Origin: Gautieria morchelliformis
Taxonomy: Eukaryota; Basidiomycota; Agaricomycetes; Gomphales; Gomphaceae
Reading direction: 5' to 3'
DNA: 64,000 nt
Assembly: GCA_015179125.1 (NCBI GenBank)
Contig: WHVA01000085.1
Coordinates: 186,001 to 250,000 of the forward strand
Position numbers and translations under genes: made by a program. Shown here piece after piece: positions 31,932 to 43,926 of the stretch. Each line of letters opens with the position of its first letter. The stretch's first letter is position 1. Under the pieces are notes generated by a model. The model was given only the letters and a program-made list of their open reading frames with translations, was not told the origin of the DNA and did no database searches.

Positions 31932-32860
31932 GCGGACGGAGTATATGTCAAATGAAGGTAGCGTTCCTTGCGTAAGGATGAGGGGAGGGGGGGGGGAGAG
32001 AATGGAGAAATTCGAGGACGAGCGAGCTCCCTTTTATACATTTTGGCCGGCGGAACTCGAACTCCAGCTATGGTAATAATCACGGGGAAACGGGAGGGCG
32101 GCGCGCTATTTTTAGCCGCCGCGTGAAATTGCCTTATGCGTCGATGCCCGCTCTTGCTCCTGCAGAGATAATAATTTCCACGAACAGCAACAAGACATAC
32201 CGTTCCTGATCATGACCAGTCTGGAAGGAGACAGACCGGTAAAGCGGATATAGACGTGCCCACAGTCCTCGGCTGTAGCTGCCAGCATCTATCCTCCTCG
32301 TTTGGGTTTTTGCCGAGACATATCTGTGGACTTAGACAACCACCAGCATATCCAAGGGAGAAGGCAATACAAGAATGGGGACATACGTTCCGGGTGGGAC
32401 ATGCTCGATTCTATTCTCCGCCGTGTGTCCACCGCGAGAAGCCTTCTTGCATTTGGATCCAACGTAGAGCATAAGAGTTTGCCAACGATGTCCACTTATC
32501 CGCGCACGAACTACTGGCGCACCTTCCGCTTCCTTTGCGCTCGGTTTCCCCTGCAGCCTCTTTGTATACAGTAGCAGAACCCCTGGTTAATGACTGCCCA
32601 GCGTGAGGTGTGATACGAGCAAATGAGCGCCGTTCACCGAAGGCCGCGGTCATACCAAATTCGTCCTGAACAGTTGTGTAGTCCAGACAAGTCGATACAC
32701 GACCACAGCGCCAAAGCGACGCCGCCGACGGTCAATCCGTCACAGATCTATTGTCACATTCGGGCCACCATCTTTCAATTCCGCATTTCCTATAGAGCTC
32801 GCCGTCCTCCTCGTCATCCCCAACATCCCCTCGCGTTCCTCTCGCTGGTCCTGCTCTGCT
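31932..32860. other. Intergenic region between divergent genes
   Basis: 929 bases between the repetitive secreted protein gene (minus) and BST1 (plus). Apart from the TATA box there is a G-run near 31986. Short open frames in it have no recognisable product. Confidence 0.5.
32031..32038 (-). promoter_or_regulatory. TATA box of the repetitive secreted protein gene
   Basis: TATAAAAG on the minus strand, about 100 bases upstream of the ATG at 31931. Clear TATA boxes are uncommon in this window, so the gene may be strongly or conditionally expressed. Confidence 0.5.
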
Positions 32861-35800
32861 ATGGCTAGGGGACCCCTTCCCAGTCTCCTTTTGGCTGCAG
32901 CAACAGTTACCCTCCTCGCAACCTTCTACACCTCCACCACCCAGTCCCCACACCTCCTCTCCCCCCAAGGATGCCGCATGTCCTGGATGTCTCCCTCGTA
33001 CATCCTACAACCAAATTTCAACTCCTCGTGGACAAGGTTCGCACGACGCTATAGCCTCTGGTTATACCGCGAAGAAGGCTGGGAGTCTCCCGAGCAGGCA
33101 AGATATGTGCTTTTGCCATCCGTGTATACTTACGCGAGTAGCATAGCTTTCAGGTATACCCGTTCTCTTCATCCCCGGAAACGCTGGCTCCTCCCGTCAA
33201 GTTCGTTCCATCGCTTCATCAGCCTCCCACCAATACTATCAAGATCCATACAAGCCCCACCCCGAATTCCTCTCTTCCGGTCTGAAGCCGCTGGATTTCT
33301 TCGCAGGTCCGCTTGAGCTCCGCCCATCTCGCCCGCTTACTCATTGATCTCATCGCCGCACAGTTGATTTCAACGAGGACTTCTCTGCACTCCATGGCCC
33401 CACCCTCCTCTCCGAGCGCGCATATACATCCTCCGCTATCAAGTACATCCTATCCCTATACCCACCCCACACGCAGATCATCCTCTTGGGGCACTCCATG
33501 GGCGGTATCGTCGCCCTCTCTCTCCTCCCATCCCCCGACATCTCCGCGATCATCACAATGTCCACCCCGCACTCTCTCCCCCCTGCACGGCTCGACAAAC
33601 GTATAGAGGACATATACGCTGACAGCCGCAGCGCACTGTATGACGCATCCACCCCTGTGCTCGCCATATGCGGCGGTGCGACCGACCTGATGATTCCGTC
33701 GGAGACGTGCGCGATGGCGCAAGACGGGCTGGGAGTGGGATGGAGGAAGACGGTGTTTACGACGTGCATGGAAGGGGCATGGACGGGTGTGGGGCATCGT
33801 GAGATGGTGTGGTGTCACCAGGTGCGGTGGCGCGTTGCACGTGCTGCGATGGAGCTGGGTAGCGCACCGACTGACGCGGAGAAAAGTGCGGTTCTGGACC
33901 GCTGGTTCCGCGATACGGTGAACCACGAGTACTTAGCACATAGTGGTCTGCTGCCCACGAATAACCCCTCCGTGACGCATATATCCGCTAACCACCGTCT
34001 TGTTTTACGACACGTCCCGCGGCAGTCTGAGATGTACCTTCTCCCGCTTGTTCCAGGCGGCGCCAGACGTAACTTCATCCTATATGTCTCCCATGGAGCG
34101 GTCGACACACTCTCGCCATACCATGCCCCCCAGCTCCACGTCTCCGTGCACAGATGCCGCTCCTCTACAGAGAATTGCCGTCCGCTCCAGCCACGCAGCC
34201 TCAAGCTCGTGCCTAACCCCTCCTTTGGAGCAGGATTCCCCGTCGCCGGCGAAGGCGTCGACGAATCCGAGGGCGTCGTTCGCTTCGAGGCCGTGCTGGA
34301 TTCCCAGGCTAACGAGGCGAGCAACGTGGAGGAATGGGTTGGCGTGGCGGTAAAGGGCGAAGGGGACCGAGGGTGCTGGGTTGTTGCCGGGATTGAGTAC
34401 GAGCGTGTTATTCGGTCGGACGTAGGCATGTTTGGTGAGCTGATTGTATATGGTGACCTTCGGACGCTGATTCCAGTATAGCGCCGGTATGGGGTGTAGT
34501 CAGCATTCCTGTTGACCCTGGAGCACTCACAGCAACGTTATCCATGCCTAATATTCTTTCTAGCTCATTGGTCGTATACCGCGTTGAGGCGCCCAAAATT
34601 ATAGGCGCGTGTGCAGGTGCGTTTTCTGCTATCTACGGCATCTCATACCTACTTACAAACCCCAGACGCCCTATTACCCCCACTCATCCTCCACTGGACC
34701 AGTTCCGCCGAATCTCACTTCCACCCCACCGACGGCCTTCGCCCCATCCTCATCCACACCCACTCCTCTGGGCCCTTCATTGCCTACCCGCCGGCTGCCC
34801 GACGCGCCCTCAACCTCAGCATATACTCCTCGGGCGAATGCGGTGTCTCGCGGGTGAGTATTACCCTCGACTGGTGGAGCACCCTCGGTGCATGGGGGCT
34901 ACGATACTGGACGACGGTGTGCGCGTGGGCCGTGGGCGTCATTGGCATCGTGATAGCGCACGCATGGCATACATGGGAGAAGGGAGGTTCGACGCTGTGG
35001 TGCAGTGTATGTGTGGACGGCGGGCAGCCGTGCTGATTTGGTGCATTTTTTCTGCTTCTGTAGATGCATTCCCGGACGTCGCGGAGTCGCTTGCGCGGTA
35101 CGTTACGCAGACTATGGCGCCCCTCGCGGGGGTGTTGCTCCTCGCATCGTGTGTCCCGCTCGACGCAGGGTACCTTCTTGGGAACGCGGGCGAAGTCGCG
35201 CTCGCGCCTCTCGCGCCACTTGTGCTATTCGTAGCAAGCGGTTGTGTCGTGCTCTCTTGGGGTATCCTACGTTGCGTCATGTGGGGAATGCTTAACGCCG
35301 CCTCAGTATTCGGCCGGTGAGTATACCCTCTCCATGCGTTGGTGTAACTAACGATTTACAGCCCCACGGCCGAACCCCGCGCATGGCGCCGGAGTCTATT
35401 ATCCCTCGGCGTTATCATGCTACTCGTTAGCACCATCGTCCCCTCCCAAGTCGCCTTTCTCGTGTGCTTCCTTATCCACCTCTTCACTTGTGCGACGCAC
35501 CCGCCACCTGCCCCCGCCTTGTCTCCAGAGGCAGACGCCCAGGCGCAGAAGGCACACGTGTTGTTGCTGCTGTTCTGGCTGCTGCCTTTAGTAGCGCCGG
35601 TGCTCGCAGTGTGGGTGCGCACGCTTGCGACAGCGGGGCTGACGACGCCGTTTGATGGCGACCACGACGTGTTTGCTGTTGCTAGTTTTCTGTTCTTCGT
35701 CGATTTTGCGTCGAGCTTCGTGGCGCCATTATTCGACAGAGCGTCGTCTAGGTGACTATCTCTGCCGCATTCGGTGTCAAGATATCTATCTCCTGACGTG

Positions 35801-35981
35801 ATTGACACGACGCGAATGTTGTAGCCTACAGAGACGCCTCACGTCCGCAGTGCTGTATGCCCTAGGAGGTATACCCTTTATCTTTGGGGGTCGGTACACG
35901 TACCGCGTATACACGACGAGCAACGTGGCCCTTAGCTTCCTCGTGCTAACGCGGATTGGGACGCGGCTGTGGAGGTTATAG
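32861..35981 (+). CDS. BST1: GPI inositol-deacylase
   Basis: Starts [20 protein letters not shown], an N-terminal membrane segment, followed by [27 protein letters not shown], then [39 protein letters not shown] and the lipase elbow [14 protein letters not shown] holding the nucleophilic Ser, as in Bst1/PGAP1. Further on come [11 protein letters not shown] and a long luminal region, and after about 34,850 at least six hydrophobic helices ([45 protein letters not shown] and others). The ER enzyme removes the acyl chain from inositol of new GPI anchors so that they can leave for the Golgi. About seven exons; the first intron (33098-33146) appears to use a GC donor. It ends RIGTRLWRL. Confidence 0.92.
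33098..33146 (+). other. Probable GC-AG intron in BST1
   Basis: 49 bases beginning gcaaga after GAGCAG and ending gcatag. It gives [18 protein letters not shown] in frame. The competing GT donors would make introns of only 41 or 26 bases, so the GC donor is preferred but not certain. Confidence 0.55.
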
Positions 35982-36269
35982 CTGCCCAGACACGTTTGAT
36001 AGGCGTGGCGTTGGCGTCAATATTACTGTATCTCAGTTCCATGCATCAGTAGTACAGGGTCACGGCGCCAGTGACAACTTGATCCACGCACGTCAAGTAC
36101 GGGCGCCGTTGGTCCGGAAAATTGTCGTGCCCTTTTCCATTGCCTACCTTCTTCGCCTTACCCTCTTTGTAGACTACTTATCTCTAATAGAGACCGCCTT
36201 CTCACTGCACAGTATTACATCGCTCCTTCACTCCGACACGGAAAGAGCCTCGTCCCCACGCAGTTGAAC

Positions 36270-36983
36270 ATGCACGTCGTTTTGTTCGTTAAAATTGCCC
36301 TCCTAGCGCTCGCCACATCATCGTGGGCCATCCAGATCACGCAGCCCGCGCTGGGCGACACCTGGACCAGTGGGGCCTCCAACACCATCTCCTGGACCGT
36401 GGTGAGCACAGACCCGACCACGTTTGCGCTGGCACTGGTAAGTTTGAGCGTTTTCTTCCCGTCCGTCTCGCCTCTGACACCCTTGCAGGTGCAGTCAGGC
36501 GTATTCAAGCAGATTCTCGTCGATAGCGTCGACGGCACGAAGGGAGCATATCCGTCTCGACGAATCTCCCCACAGGTTCCACATTCCAGGTCAACGCCAT
36601 CAGGTCGTCCCAGCCTCAGGACGTGAACTCGATCCTCGCCCAGTCTGCCCAATTCAACATCACGCAGGGTGGCAGCAGTTCAGGTGCATCGAGCACGAGC
36701 GCATCCTCGGGTTCTCTTACTGCAAGCTCCGCCACCGGGTCCGGTGCGAGCTCTGCGGCAGCCTCTGCCACCACCGCTGGAAGCTCGGGTTCACTCGGGT
36801 AAGCTGCTGAAATTCCTTCTCGCTTCTGACGATGAACCCCTTCGCAGCACCGATATTCCCAACGCCTCAAGCACGTCCCCAAACCCTACTGTCACTCACA
36901 GCAACGCCGTCGCCGCAATGTCCGCCCCAAGTCACAGCGGTCTCATGGGGCTCCTAGGTCTATTTGGCCTTGCCCTCATCTAG
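36270..36983 (+). CDS. GPI-anchored Ser/Thr-rich protein with Kre9/Knh1-like domain
   Basis: A signal peptide (MHVVLFVKIALLALATSSWA) is followed by IQITQPALGDTWTSGASNTI and SWTVVSTDPTTFALAL, the N-terminal pattern of the fungal Kre9/Knh1-like domain (yeast cell wall synthesis family). After two short introns comes STGSTFQVN-type sequence, NSILAQSAQFNIT, a low-complexity Ser/Ala/Gly/Thr tract likely to be O-mannosylated, and a C-terminal hydrophobic GPI signal (SGLMGLLGLFGLALI). About 200 residues. The product is probably attached to the plasma membrane or wall. The neighbour BST1 processes GPI anchors, but such anchored proteins are numerous, so the proximity may be chance. Confidence 0.75.
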
Positions 36984-38006
36984 GTCGATAAATGATACGG
37001 TACCCTAGTGGTACGCTCATACAGCCTTTTTTTTTTGGGTCGGTGTACGTTGCACGTAACAACTAGATGGTCATGATGATCCTGGACCTCGGACTTGCTA
37101 CCCCATGGACTATAATATTGTGGATACGTACACTTTGAACTGTTATTAATGTAGACTTGTCCGCTTTGAGAAAATGAGCCTTCCAAATTAGGATTTTGCG
37201 AGCTAAGCGTCACTTTCTCCCCCTTGCTGCCCCAACCGACATTTGAGTCCTCATGTGCGAATGACCTCAGTCAGATCACTCGTCGCCCACACTCAGGTGC
37301 GCGAGCCAGACTGGTATTCGACTTCCAGAGTAAGTAATCCATTGTGCCATAACTCGTGGTCTCGGTACCCGCCACATCATGCAACGGCTGATCGCTGTCT
37401 CACCACCGTTGTTGAAACGTTGTCTTTTAGCTAAGACATAGGCCAGAAAGCTGATCCTTCTCTCCCCGGCTTCAATTCCTCCAACCCCCCAGACTCCTAC
37501 CCGTCTGCCCCTGTGTACTAAATAAAATAAAATAAAATAAATCCCTACCTGCAGCTAAGCGGTCCTAATATCGAATAAGAACCCCACCCAAAACTTGCTA
37601 CACCCAAATAAATTCAGATAATGACAATCGAAATGCTGCAATACTTTAATGCAATTCCGACACTGCATTGCTCAGCCCTGCATGATACATAATGCACGCT
37701 TGCTAACCTGCCAAAGATTGCCTTCCCTACAATTGAACCGTCCTTCAAAGAAACCGTCCGTCGAGACAAAATAAAGCTCAAACCTATAGGGCGGACTGAA
37801 GGAGTGTGTGTATCAAACTATTGACGGCGTAAAGTAACCACAAAATACAAGTGATTTGGATTGGAATTTGGAACAACGTGGAAGCCGAAGAGAGTCCAAA
37901 CGAGGCCGTGCAGATGTCTGACATATATGTATCAATCTACCAAACAAAAGCCATTAGAGGAACCCGGGCAGCAGACACACCTGATTTTGCTCACCATGAG
38001 TTGCCG
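36984..38006. other. Intergenic region, no gene seen
   Basis: About 1.02 kb that holds an AAATA microsatellite (around 37519-37541) and otherwise short, unconserved open frames. It should contain the 3' ends of both convergent neighbours. Confidence 0.5.
37519..37541. repeat. (AAATA)n microsatellite
   Basis: Four to five uninterrupted 5-base units in A/T-rich intergenic DNA. Confidence 0.85.
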
Positions 38007-38525
38007 TCATGCTGGAAACATAAACCCGAGAACATTCTCAAACACATATCCACCTGAGATCCTGGCAGCATTGTCAAGCTCCGGAAGAGACATAGTATAG
38101 AAATGATCCGAGATTTTCCCATTGTATAGTCGGAAAAGGTGCAGTGCGCCGCCCGACTGACTAGAGCATATAAACCCAACCGTGCCTTCATTGACATACC
38201 CCAAAGACGCAGCTGCGACATCGCGCTCCCCCGCGTCCGTGGTGTAGAAATGGTCGGATGCACCGGGGCTGAACAGGCGGAAGAGGGGAACCGTGCCAAC
38301 TTCCTGCGTAGGGAAGATGCGGCCGGTCGTGCCCTCAGCAATATAGCCTAGTTGAGTGACCGCCCTTTGCATCTCAGCCGCATCTGTAGTGTAGAAGTGG
38401 TCCGAGCTTTTTGGGCTGTATGCACGCAGGAGGGGGACCGTAGCGGAAGAGTCGCGGGATGTAGCCTGTAAAATATAATGAGAAAGCGTGATGCAGTAAC
38501 GAGGACAACATACTTCGATAGTCAT
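38007..38525 (-). CDS. DUF5648-like repeat protein
   Basis: A tiny first exon (MTIE) is joined over a 47-base intron to ATSRDSSATVPLLRAYSPKS. Three repeats follow, each with SDHFYTT/M: YSPKSSDHFYTTDAAEMQRA, FSPGASDHFYTTDAGERDVA and YNGKISDHFYTMSLPELDNA. Between them are GY-x-EG-x-x-G-x-I/F turns (LGYIAEGTTGRIF, LGYVNEGTVGFI). This is the DUF5648 pattern, found in secreted or cytosolic proteins of bacteria and fungi and thought to form a beta-propeller-like or lectin-like fold. Length is about 157 residues. No signal peptide is visible in this model. Function unknown. Confidence 0.75.
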   Translation of the reverse strand: MTIEVCCPRYCITLSHYILQATSRDSSATVPLLRAYSPKSSDHFYTTDAAEMQRAVTQLGYIAEGTTGRIFPTQEVGTVPLFRLFSPGASDHFYTTDAGERDVAAASLGYVNEGTVGFICSSQSGGALHLFRLYNGKISDHFYTMSLPELDNAARISGGYVFENVLGFMFPA

Positions 38526-39320
38526 GGTTTTCAGAATCTTCGGGTGGAAAAGCCTAAGTTCTGGGTGCGACACCGAGAGTTGCAGGTCCTTTATATAGAT
38601 AGTGTAAAGGTTCATACATGCACAGGGCCGCAGCAGACTCCTAGCCCACGCTCCAAAGAGTCCGCCTTCAGAGCAATGCCGTCACGCCATCCTGTCTCTG
38701 TGGGGCGTAGCATCGAAGAATCGAGATGCCGAGGCTCACTGGAAGCCAAGGCCGGCATCTAGCCTCAGGGGCATGGAGTATTCAAACCGCTTTAGTCGCC
38801 AGGCAGGAAACAAAGCTTCAGCTACAGCGTACAGGGCATGGCGAGCGATTCATTACATTCAACTGATGCCTCCCCCAGACCTCAAGTTGATATGAAAGTG
38901 CTCAAACCGTCGTTGAAACGTTGAACATGGGCACGTCCAGACTCCAGAGTGCTACTTAGCCCACGTCTAGAATGCAGCCCGTGATAAGTCGAGCAAAGCT
39001 GAAGCAAGGGGGGCAAATGCGGCGGATGAGGGTGCAGCACTGATCCAGGCGCAGTAGTACAAGAGCTGGACAATAATGCTAGAGATGAACGCCTATAGCT
39101 AAGCCATCCACAGATGTATTGCGGGTCAAACCCAACGCAATACAGTAAAACCACAGCGATGCAACGGCCAGGCATAAGTTCGAGGCAGGTAACAGTCAAG
39201 GTTAGAGGTCAAGGGGCTCCGTACTATCACAGGGTGGAGCCGTCACCTCAGGTTCGGGACCCAAATTGGCAAATATGTCGTCAATAGTACTGACGCTCTT
39301 GGGTCGGCTCGTCCGTCCAC
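38526..39320. other. Promoter region between divergent genes
   Basis: 795 bases between the DUF5648-like gene (minus) and the STE20-like kinase gene (plus). No gene, tRNA or repeat was found beyond the TATA box. Confidence 0.5.
38589..38596 (-). promoter_or_regulatory. TATA box of the DUF5648-like gene
   Basis: TATATAAA on the minus strand about 65 bases upstream of the ATG at 38525, a normal spacing. Confidence 0.5.
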
Positions 39321-42286
39321 ATGTCCTCTGTGCGATCCATACCTGTCCAGTCCCAACTTCCGGTCACTCAGGTACAATATCTCTTTTCTCCCTCACCTTT
39401 CCTTCATGTCCTCACCAAATTTCTTGTCAAGCTCTATCGGAAACTAGAGGTTGTTGGGAAAGGAGCATATGGTTCAGTGCATCGTGGTATCCACATACCC
39501 ACAGGCGACGTGGTCGCCCTCAAAATCATCAACCTCGACACACCCGATGATGACGTAGAAGATATACAGCGCGAGGTGGCCCTATTGAGTCAACTTCGAG
39601 GCCCTGGAACGAACAACATCACAAAGTACTATGGCTGCTACCTCGATGGGCCTCGTGTCTGGATAGTCATGGACTTTGCCAGCGGTGGCAGTGTCCGCAC
39701 ACTTATGAAATCGACTAGAGCCAATGTCATCGAGGAACGATATTCTGTCATCATAGTCCGTGAACTCCTCATTGCACTTGCGTACCTCCACAAGTCGGGC
39801 GTCATACACCGCGACATCAAAGCTGCCAACGTCCTTGTCACCGACCAGGGACGCGTTCTTCTCTGTGATTTCGGCGTATCCGCCCTCCTACCAACCACTC
39901 AGTCCAAGCGGACCACTTTTGTTGGCACGCCGTATTGGATGGCTCCTGAAGTCATCACATCCGGCTCACTTTACGATGCGAAAGCAGACGTTTGGAGTCT
40001 TGGAATCACCCTCTATGAGATGGCAACTGGATCTCCGCCGCACTCTAATCAAGTGGAGATGCGCGTGCTTGCGCTCATTCCCAGCACCAAACCACCCAGG
40101 CTGACAGAAACCGAAGGAAGTAAAGACATGCGAGAATTCTTAGCCGCCTGTCTCAAGGAGCTTCCTGGAGAAGTAAGTACTCATCCGTGTATCCTTGCGA
40201 TGGATCCTTATCCAAGTATCAGCGTGCGACCGCAGAAGAGCTTACCAAGGCCAAGTGGATCAAAAGCGCTACAAAGGCATCCGTTTCTATCCTAAAAGAA
40301 CTCCTTATTCAATACGATGCCTGGTCGCGCGCTGGTGGCGTCCGCAAGAGCTTATTGGATGACGGCTCTATGGAGGATGACGACAGGTGCGAATGGTTGA
40401 CTTCCACGTTCAACGCGCCTGACACGTCACGCCTAGCACGCGAACTGGAGTCCGCGAAAGCACCTGGGAGTTCGACACTGTTCGCGCTCGATCATCGTCT
40501 TTTGATCTTGCATTACTGGCGTCCGACTCTGACGACCCACGCACGAGTTCCTCACAGGCGCCTGGCCGGGATGATATGTCGCCGCCGCGCGTCCCGCCCC
40601 GTTCGTTGCGCATGCTCTTTGAAGATGCCGACAATCCTAATGCTGGCATGGACCTTTTCCGCATTCAACCCCAATCCCGCAACACTACTCCCGCCCCATC
40701 TACCTCTCGTCACCAGTCTCCTGTTGATCCACCCCGCGAAGGTGATAAGACTATCAAACGTCAGCCGTCACAGGCTCCATCGACCGAGGTGCCCCAATCC
40801 CCTCCCCTCCCCCTCTCATCTCCTCCTTCCCCGTCCCCGTCGCCTTCCCCGTCGCCATCATCCCGCATCTCCGAGCCATCCACGGCACGCCAGCCTACCT
40901 TCGCTTTTCCTCCCCTCCAATCTCCACCCGCGGCGACTCCCCGTGCTAGGTCGAGACATGGCAAGCGCACACCTTTGTCTTCGTCTGAGGATGAAGGGTC
41001 TGAACAGCATCAACGATCTGTGCGCACCCCGACGTACCGTGAAGTACGGAACAGCCGCGGTTTACCCGATATCTCCATCCCCCCCTACCCACGTATGAGG
41101 CAGCCCACAAGCGAGGCGTCACCACTCCGTTCACCCTCCCCAGCGTTAGCACCTTTTCCGACCGCTAGCGGTGTCCGGAGCGACTCCATAGCCTCAGGAT
41201 CATCATCGTCTACTATCCGCCGCATACGTAAAGTAGCAGTAGCATCACCGGTCAACTTCCAGTTCCCACCAACATCGCGTGTGCGGGGCGGGTCACATTC
41301 TGCGACGGCGACGGCACCTTCCTCTTTACAAGTTAGTTCATCTCCCGTGGAAGCTGAATTCGACGACGCTCCACCGTCACCGTCACCTTCCTCACCGTCG
41401 CATCAAACTACACACTCGCTAGATAACCCGGGTGCTATGCGCCGTGCGCCTTTAGGACTTTCGGCCTCACCGACGCCTTATCCGCCATTCGCACGTGCAC
41501 ACAGCGCAACACCCGCAAGCGGGCCCTATGTGGGTGGCTCTGGTACAGCACTATCAAGGGGCCCATCGCTCAATCGCCAAGGTTCGGTGGCTGTGATGGA
41601 GACGGTGCCTGCCCCACCGACTGTTGCACCGTTGAGGCTGGCACCGCGGAGGGACAGGAGTGGCAGCGCCAGTGCCGGTGCTAGTGGGTATCGGAGCGAG
41701 GGAGAGGCGGGGGGGCTGAAGGTGCCGCCTGTCGCACTGAGGGATGTTTTGAAAGTGAGTCCGGTTTACTTTTGGTTGTTATCTTCCCATGAGTCGATCG
41801 TGTTTGTGCGTGTAGATGAGTCCGCTACCGATGGATTTGGGTGGCGGGGGTGGCGACTTGCTTCCTCCTTCCCCGTCTGTGGTCTCTCCCATCCAGCGAC
41901 CCTTTGCACATCACCCACACAATACCAGCACGGGCAACTCCAACCCAGTGGAACATACGCATCCACACCAACATTCTAACCCGCACCCAAATGCGCCGCC
42001 CATTCCCTCACTCGGCGACACTGCCTCTCACCCGCAGCCGCATGTAGACCCAGCGCTGAAGCCGCCGGCGATACGCCCGCTGGACTTTATGGCGTTTGTC
42101 GCGTCATCTGCGGAGACGCACGTGGAGCTCGCGCGGACTGTGGACGAGCTGTCCCGCTGGTTGGCGGTGGTCGAGGGCGGGCTGGCGGGTGTGTTAGAGA
42201 AGGTAGCTGCGGGCGTGGAGGAGAGGAATGGCATCATTCAGGAAGAGCGGGAGGGGGATGAGCGGGAGAGGGCGTCGGAAGGGTAG
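39321..42286 (+). CDS. STE20-family protein kinase, GCK-III type (Nak1/Kic1-like)
   Basis: Exon 1 (39321-39371) encodes MSSVRSIPVQSQLPVTQ; exon 2 opens with the kinase domain, LYRKLEVVGKGAYGSVHRG (Gly loop), VVALKII (catalytic Lys), HRDIKAANVLV (catalytic loop), CDFGVSA and FVGTPYWMAPEVI, the GTPYWMAPE signature of STE20 kinases. Later exons carry a GCK-type linker (RATAEELTKAKWIKS, STWEFDTVRA) and a long Ser/Pro-rich tail, then a C-terminal segment with IRPLDFMAFVASSAETHVEL and a coiled helix. Family members act in the RAM/MOR network controlling polarity and cell separation upstream of NDR kinases. The subfamily call is inference from the domain and tail; about 900 residues. The sequence between 40,388 and 40,435 is taken as an intron. 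Confidence 0.85.
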
Positions 42287-42739
42287 CAGGAATGTAAAGC
42301 TTCAACCCCCAATCTGCGCCTATTTCACATAGCACCTGGGGATAGGAAGTAAAATTTGATCAGACCATCATCTTCTTTTCAAGCAGTATACCTTACTTCT
42401 GCCAGTATATATACAGTATCCAAACCTATCTCAGCGGTCATTGTCAGTACCACAGATGCATTTGGATTTAACTAAGCTTGGAGGGTGATTGGACATGTCT
42501 CTGGAGCCTGTCACGGTCCAAGGCAGACAATATTATATTCACCTCAAAGAGGGTATACACTGTTTCACCATATAACACACCGAGGTGCTGACTTATTCCT
42601 TGTTACCCAGTTACTAGGCCATATAAGATTTCGGAAGCGAGTCCCACCAAGCTATTAGTAAGTTTTCAGCCAGACGGTGTCGGATTTGATTCTGGCTGAT
42701 TGGTCTGGCAGTTGCACCATCTATAGCTAGGGGTCTCCC
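42287..42739. other. Intergenic region
   Basis: 453 bases between the kinase stop and the QPRT start, A/T-rich; it should hold the kinase 3' end and the QPRT promoter. No other feature was found. Confidence 0.5.
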
Positions 42740-43902
42740 ATGACGGAGTACGCACATCTCCTTCCCAACAGCTGGAAAAATGCGGTGAATGCGTGGCTGG
42801 CTGAGGATGCACCGTCTTTTGATTGGGGAGGATATGTCGTGGGTGAGGCTCCTCGTGAAGCGTTCTTGCTCGGCAAAGGCAAACAGACAGCCGTGCTTGC
42901 CGGTGTGCCTTTCGTTGACGAGATATTCGCACAGCTTGATTGCCAGTGCGTTTCAATTAAGGTCTTTGTTCACCTGATCACCGAGATGCTTTTATCTTCT
43001 GTTATAAAGAGTCGAATGGCACATGAAAGAGGGTGACACTTTCCAGCCCGTCAAGCATGTCGCTACTGTCAGGGGCAAGGCTAGACTGCTACTCCTTGGG
43101 GAGAGGGTCGCGCTGAACTTGCTGGCGAGGTGTAGTGGAATAGCGACCAGGTCAGTGGAATGGAGAGTTCCACTGGCACCAGTTCATTGTCCTTTGTCTA
43201 GATCGAGGCAGTTCAAGGATGCGGCTCAAGGCTATGGTTTCAAAGGTTTAATTGCGGGAACACGTAAAACCACCCCAGGTATGTATCTTCACAATTTTGG
43301 CCCATCTACAGCTCCATCTGATCTTCACTGTTCTCAAGGATTTCGACTGGTTGAAAAATACGGTATGCTTGTAGGAGGGATCGACAGTCACCGCTACGAC
43401 CTTTCAAGCATGATAATGCTGAAGGATAACCATATTTGGTCCTCGGGTGCGTCTTCTCGGTTGTTTAGCGGGTTCTGGGCCAATCATTGGCCTCACCCAG
43501 GCTCGATAACGACTGCTATCAAGCAAGCGCGTGAAGTGGGTGGTTTCAGCCTGCTCCTTGACGTTGAAGTCACCTCTGAGGTCGAAGCTGACGAGGCCAT
43601 CGATGCTGGAGCTGACGTCATTATGCTGGATAATATGGAAGGCGATGTCCTAGTTAGTACGGCAGCCCGGTTGAAAGAACGTTGGAACGGGAAGCGAAAG
43701 TTCCTGATCGAGACCAGTGGGGGAATCGAAGAGAAAAATCTCAAAGACAGAGCTATTAACGGTATGTTGTTTATGCTCATCGGACATTCCAAGACCCTAC
43801 ATGTATGCAGAGGTCGACATATTAAGCACCAGCGCAGTTCACCAGAGCGTGCAGCATATCGACTTCAGCCTCAAGGTTCAAATCCCAAAGAAGAACGGGT
43901 AA
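42740..43902 (+). CDS. BNA6: Quinolinate phosphoribosyltransferase (nicotinate-nucleotide pyrophosphorylase)
   Basis: Begins [20 protein letters not shown], then [19 protein letters not shown] and [20 protein letters not shown]. These are followed by the active-site series of this family: [59 protein letters not shown] with [28 protein letters not shown] and LIETSGGI. The enzyme joins quinolinate and PRPP to nicotinate mononucleotide, releasing CO2, the entry of the kynurenine pathway into NAD. Introns interrupt the gene at about six places. The C-terminus reads [13 protein letters not shown]. It is convergent with the ACMSD-like gene, with only 24 bases between stops. Confidence 0.94.
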
Positions 43903-43926
43903 CTGTTTCTACATTTACATTGTGCA

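Noticed and set aside
33121-33146. GT donor at 33121 for the first BST1 intron
   Set aside because: It would leave an intron of only 26 bases, shorter than any other in the window; the GC donor at 33098 gives 49 bases and a better family match.
43870-43885. ggttcaaatccc resembling a tRNA B box
   Set aside because: It lies inside the last QPRT exon, and no A box or cloverleaf arms could be found around it.
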